From Holophagales bacterium UBA2201 (lineage in GTDB: Bacteria; Acidobacteriota; Thermoanaerobaculia; UBA2201), in NCBI GenBank assembly GCA_002327305.1, contig DCUZ01000083.1:33094-40395 (forward strand): a stretch of DNA of 7,302 nt. Reading direction: 5' to 3'. The stretch's first letter is position 1. The number at the start of each line of letters is the position of its first letter. A program made the translations under genes and the position numbers. A model generated the notes under the pieces. The model was given only the letters and a program-made list of their open reading frames with translations, was not told where the DNA came from and made no database searches. This document shows positions 5,141-7,302 of the stretch, in pieces.

Positions 5141-5542
5141 ATGTCAATCACAATACGCAATGATCTGGGCAAGACGATGACGTTTGGCGGTCATAGATGG
5201 CTCCTCTACCTCACTATGGCGGAACAATTCGGATGGAAGCCTCAAGGTACGCGCAAGCCTTCCGGTTTTGGACTTTTTCGTAAATGGCCTGGAAGTTATG
5301 ACACTAGCGATGGACAGCGAGTAGCTAGATCTGATGCCAGCAATCTTGCTTTGGCTATTCAAAAAGCCCTATTGTCAGAATCTTTTGATAATCTTGTGGC
5401 TTCGATGGAAGCGCAAATGAAGGAAGAAGTACGCTCACAGGTTTCCCCTGAACTATTTGCTGCATTCTCTATTGAATTCGATTCATCAATTTTCAAGGAA
5501 TTCGGCCTATTTTGCGATGAAGGAAGTTTTATAATCGAGTAA
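5141..5542 (+). CDS. Small acidic cytoplasmic protein of unknown function
   Basis: 133 residues with no signal peptide or membrane helix. I recognise a loose pattern seen in small uncharacterised bacterial proteins: GWKPQGT (31-37), then WPGSYDTSDGQRV (49-61), then a helix DASNLALAIQKAL (65-77). No biochemical role can be assigned. The second half is acidic and rich in phenylalanine (SIEFDSSIFKEFGLF). There is no good Shine-Dalgarno sequence before the ATG; GAGG lies about 12 bases away, so the start is only moderately certain. Base composition is far lower in GC than the nuo genes next door, which suggests recent acquisition. Its 3' end contains a -10-like TATAAT that may serve the toxin-antitoxin genes downstream. 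Confidence 0.65.
   Translation: MSITIRNDLGKTMTFGGHRWLLYLTMAEQFGWKPQGTRKPSGFGLFRKWPGSYDTSDGQRVARSDASNLALAIQKALLSESFDNLVASMEAQMKEEVRSQVSPELFAAFSIEFDSSIFKEFGLFCDEGSFIIE
5530..5535 (+). promoter_or_regulatory. Candidate -10 element (TATAAT) upstream of the toxin-antitoxin genes
   Basis: A perfect TATAAT lies in the last codons of the preceding gene, 46 bases before the antitoxin ATG. No good -35 is present at 16-18 bp. A short inverted repeat, taatg (5540-5544) with catta (5563-5567), falls between it and the Shine-Dalgarno AGGAGG (5567-5572). It could be an operator for antitoxin autoregulation, which is usual in such systems, but 5 bp is weak evidence. Confidence 0.3.
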
Positions 5543-5581
5543 TGGGATTCGCTACTATCGTTCATTAGGAGGCAACATCGC

Positions 5582-5806
5582 ATGACCATCAAAGAGATCG
5601 AAAAGCACCTGCTCAAGCTGGATGTGCGATCACGCGCCCGTCTGGCGGAGAAGTTGCTGCACAGCCTTAATGAATTGTCTGAAGAAGAGAACGAGCGCCT
5701 GTGGGCTGCTGAGGCGCTCCGCCGGCACCGGGAGCTTGCTCGGGGGAAAAGCAAATCCAGGTCAGCGGCGTCCGTCCTGCGGGAGGCCCGGGACAGGCTG
5801 AAATGA
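5582..5806 (+). CDS. Addiction-module antitoxin of the TIGR02574 type (RelE/ParE partner)
   Basis: 74 residues, the usual size. It matches the layout of the putative addiction-module antitoxin family TIGR02574: an N-terminal helix, then RARLAEKLLHSLNE (17-31), an acidic linker, W41 at the start of WAAEALRRHRELARGK, and a basic C-terminal segment ending VLREARDRLK. Such antitoxins bind and neutralise a RelE/ParE-fold toxin encoded directly downstream, and the complex usually represses its own promoter. A strong AGGAGG lies nine bases before the ATG. The TGA stop overlaps the toxin ATG (ATGA), the standard coupling for these pairs. The frame is intact, although the partner toxin is interrupted. 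Confidence 0.85.
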   Translation: MTIKEIEKHLLKLDVRSRARLAEKLLHSLNELSEEENERLWAAEALRRHRELARGKSKSRSAASVLREARDRLK

Positions 5807-6270
5807 CCTTACGCATCGAGTTCCACAAGCTGGCTGAGTAGGAATTGAATGAAGCGACCGACTATTACGAGTCGGAAGTCGGCGGCCTCGGGTTGGCTTT
5901 TCTCGTTGAAGTGGAACACGCCATCGCCTCCATCCGCGAGCATCCCGAAGCCTGCCCGAGCCTTCTCCGGATGGGCCGCCGCAAATTGCTGCGCCGCTTT
6001 CCCTACAGCATCTTATACTTTCTCGCAGGGGATAAGGTGAGGATCCTTGCGGTTGCCAGCCGGAAGCGGAGACCCTTGCACTGGCTGGGCAGGCAATGGA
6101 TTTCTTGGTACGCTTGTTTGGGTTGGAACCATTTGATGATTTTTCACCGTCGCCGGCCGTGGCGTGGCCTTCGGCCCGCCATCCATCTTGCTCTTACTCG
6201 AACGGCGGCGATGGATCTTCACCCGCCTCCGGGACAAGCCAGACGATCCGATAGACCTCCGCCGGCGTGA
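5803..6270 (+). pseudogene. RelE/ParE-family toxin interrupted by an in-frame amber codon and extended at its C-terminus
   Basis: Starting at the ATG that overlaps the antitoxin stop, the frame reads MTLRIEFHKLAE, then TAG at 5839-5841, then ELNEATDYYESEVGGLG and the rest of a RelE/ParE fold. Toxin-like features continue: GLAFLVEVEHAI, RRKLLRRFPYSILYF and VRILAVASRKRRPLHW. One C-to-T change (CAG to TAG) would explain the break. The family normally ends near residue 97, but here the frame passes that point through TGG (6097-6099) and runs about 43 more residues of unrelated sequence to 6270, antisense to the end of the next gene. Translation could in principle restart at TTG 5845, but that product lacks the first beta strand. 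It is most likely an inactivated toxin; rare readthrough or a sequencing error are alternatives. Confidence 0.75.
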
Positions 6271-7302
6271 GGGCCTGACGGAGGACGGAAAGCACCTCGT
6301 CGGCGCCGGGCGGGATGGCGACCGCGGTGCGCGTGATGGCGGAGAAGGCCGCCAGGTCCAAACCCGATTCTTCTCCCTCCTCTCTCCTCAGCGACCCTGC
6401 GAGGTAGGCCTGCAGGGGGTCCGGGTCCAGCCACCGCCCGCGGACGGCCGCGTAGGCCTCCCACAGCCCATGGGCGGGGACGCGCGCCGTCCGTTCCCCG
6501 GTCCGTTCGAAGCCCTCTACTTCGAGGAACGCCGCCGGCGCCTCCACCACGAACTCGGACGGGAAGGGGCTGAAAACCATCCGCGACAGTTCGTCCGGCG
6601 TGTAGGCCTCCCCTTCCTTCACCCGGAGAACCGACAGTACGCCGCCCATCGCCTCCTCGACCCGCTGGAGGCGCTCCTCCTCCCCGGCCGTCAACGCGGG
6701 AAGGGCCCTTCGGGCTTCGCCGGCCAGGAGGTCGCCGAAGAGTTTCCCGAAACAGGGCGCGGCCCGGTCGGGGTTTCGTTGAAGATATTCGAACAACGGA
6801 ACGGCTTGGCCCAGGTACGCCGCCACCATCCCGCTCCATGCCGACAGCTCCCGCGTCACCCGCTCCTTCTGCTCGCGGGTGGCCCGCGTGACGGCGGCCG
6901 GAAAGACCGCGAACTCCGCCGTCCCGTCCCGCTTACGGAAGACGGCCTGAAGGGGGGTGCGGGCGAAGAACTCCCGCAGGTCGCCCGGCGCGGCGAGGAC
7001 CGCGCTCCGCTCGTGCCTCGCCAGGTATCCGCCCTGCTTTTCCCACCGGAGGGTCTCCTCCGCCGCCTTCACCGCGTCGAAACAGCGGCCCCAGGGGTCC
7101 CGCCCCTCCAGCAGGGCCCGCCGGGTCTCCTCCAGACGGGCGGCGAGGGCGTCGCTCTCCTTCATCACCGGCATGGCGATGGCGTGGGAGACGGCGACGC
7201 GCACCCGGCCGTCGGGAAGGAAGGTGAGCGTCAGGCGCTCCACCACCGGGGGACGGAAACACCCCCCCAGGACCAGGAGGGCGGGCACGAGGAAGGAGAG
7301 GA
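6194..7302 (-). CDS. Predicted lipoprotein of unknown family, 5' end beyond the window
   Basis: At least 364 residues from an in-window GTG (7286-7288), but the frame stays open to the window edge and reads LSFLVPALLVLGGC. The hydrophobic core of the signal peptide therefore starts upstream, and the true start is off the window. LGGC is a good lipobox, with the cysteine at 7259-7261, so the mature protein should be lipid-anchored in the cell envelope. After the lipobox the sequence has one beta-rich stretch (VERLTLTFLPDGRVRVAVSH), then mostly charged helices with no other membrane segment. I do not recognise the family, and no catalytic motif stands out. Codon use is GC-rich like the nuo genes, which suggests it is native. 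Its 3' end faces the broken toxin, and its last 77 bases overlap the toxin's extended frame in antisense. Confidence 0.8.
   Translation of the reverse strand, partial: LSFLVPALLVLGGCFRPPVVERLTLTFLPDGRVRVAVSHAIAMPVMKESDALAARLEETRRALLEGRDPWGRCFDAVKAAEETLRWEKQGGYLARHERSAVLAAPGDLREFFARTPLQAVFRKRDGTAEFAVFPAAVTRATREQKERVTRELSAWSGMVAAYLGQAVPLFEYLQRNPDRAAPCFGKLFGDLLAGEARRALPALTAGEEERLQRVEEAMGGVLSVLRVKEGEAYTPDELSRMVFSPFPSEFVVEAPAAFLEVEGFERTGERTARVPAHGLWEAYAAVRGRWLDPDPLQAYLAGSLRREEGEESGLDLAAFSAITRTAVAIPPGADEVLSVLRQALTPAEVYRIVWLVPEAGEDPSPPFE

Noticed and set aside
5839..5841. Amber codon recoded as an amino acid in this organism
   Set aside because: nuoI ends in TAG exactly at the usual C-terminus of the family, so TAG works as a normal stop here.
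5849..6040. Alternative ATG frame inside the broken toxin, preceded by an AGGAA
   Set aside because: It is out of phase with the toxin and encodes no recognisable protein.

Overview
The window looks like part of a chromosome, probably a draft or metagenome-derived one, from a GC-rich Gram-negative-type bacterium. A lipobox lipoprotein, a Sec-type signal peptide and a pseudopilin-like domain point to two membranes. The phylum cannot be fixed from the sequence. The core block is clearly GC-rich (line 4141-4200 counts 43 G+C in 60), while accessory stretches are much lower (22/60 in line 5341-5400, 26/60 in line 1261-1320). This mosaic suggests a vertically inherited respiratory block set among acquired or decaying genes.

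Layout. 1-365 is non-coding and full of repeats: a duplicated ~66-88 bp unit that carries a four-fold AT-rich heptad, then three GTAG-headed palindromes with the signature of REP elements, two of them arranged as an inverted pair. 366-1493 (minus) holds two small envelope-type genes: a secreted protein of unknown function and, 3 bp downstream, a two-helix membrane protein with a GspG-like C-terminal domain. 1535-2292 (minus) is a decaying stretch: a small gene of the type found beside AbiEii-like nucleotidyltransferases, a 16-residue ORF that may be a remnant, and the C-terminal third or so of a choloylglycine-hydrolase-like enzyme with no N-terminus.

2393-5077 (plus) is the core: nuoB, a fused nuoCD and nuoI, which overlap one another and are clearly co-translated. 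Together they encode the connecting part of respiratory complex I: clusters N6a and N6b on NuoI, N2 on NuoB, and the quinone pocket between NuoB and NuoD. nuoA and nuoH, which normally flank or interrupt this set, are absent from the window, so the rest of the complex must be encoded elsewhere.

5086-6270 is an accessory patch: a GTAG heptad repeat, a low-GC small protein of unknown function, and a type II toxin-antitoxin pair with an intact antitoxin and a RelE/ParE toxin that is interrupted by an in-frame amber codon and has also lost its expected stop. 6194-7302 (minus) is a large predicted lipoprotein of unknown family whose 5' end runs off the window.

Nothing here is clearly a new multi-gene system. 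The points most worth following up are the GTAG palindrome cluster, the amber-interrupted toxin next to an intact antitoxin, the isolated three-gene complex I module, and the heptad-periodic repeats.
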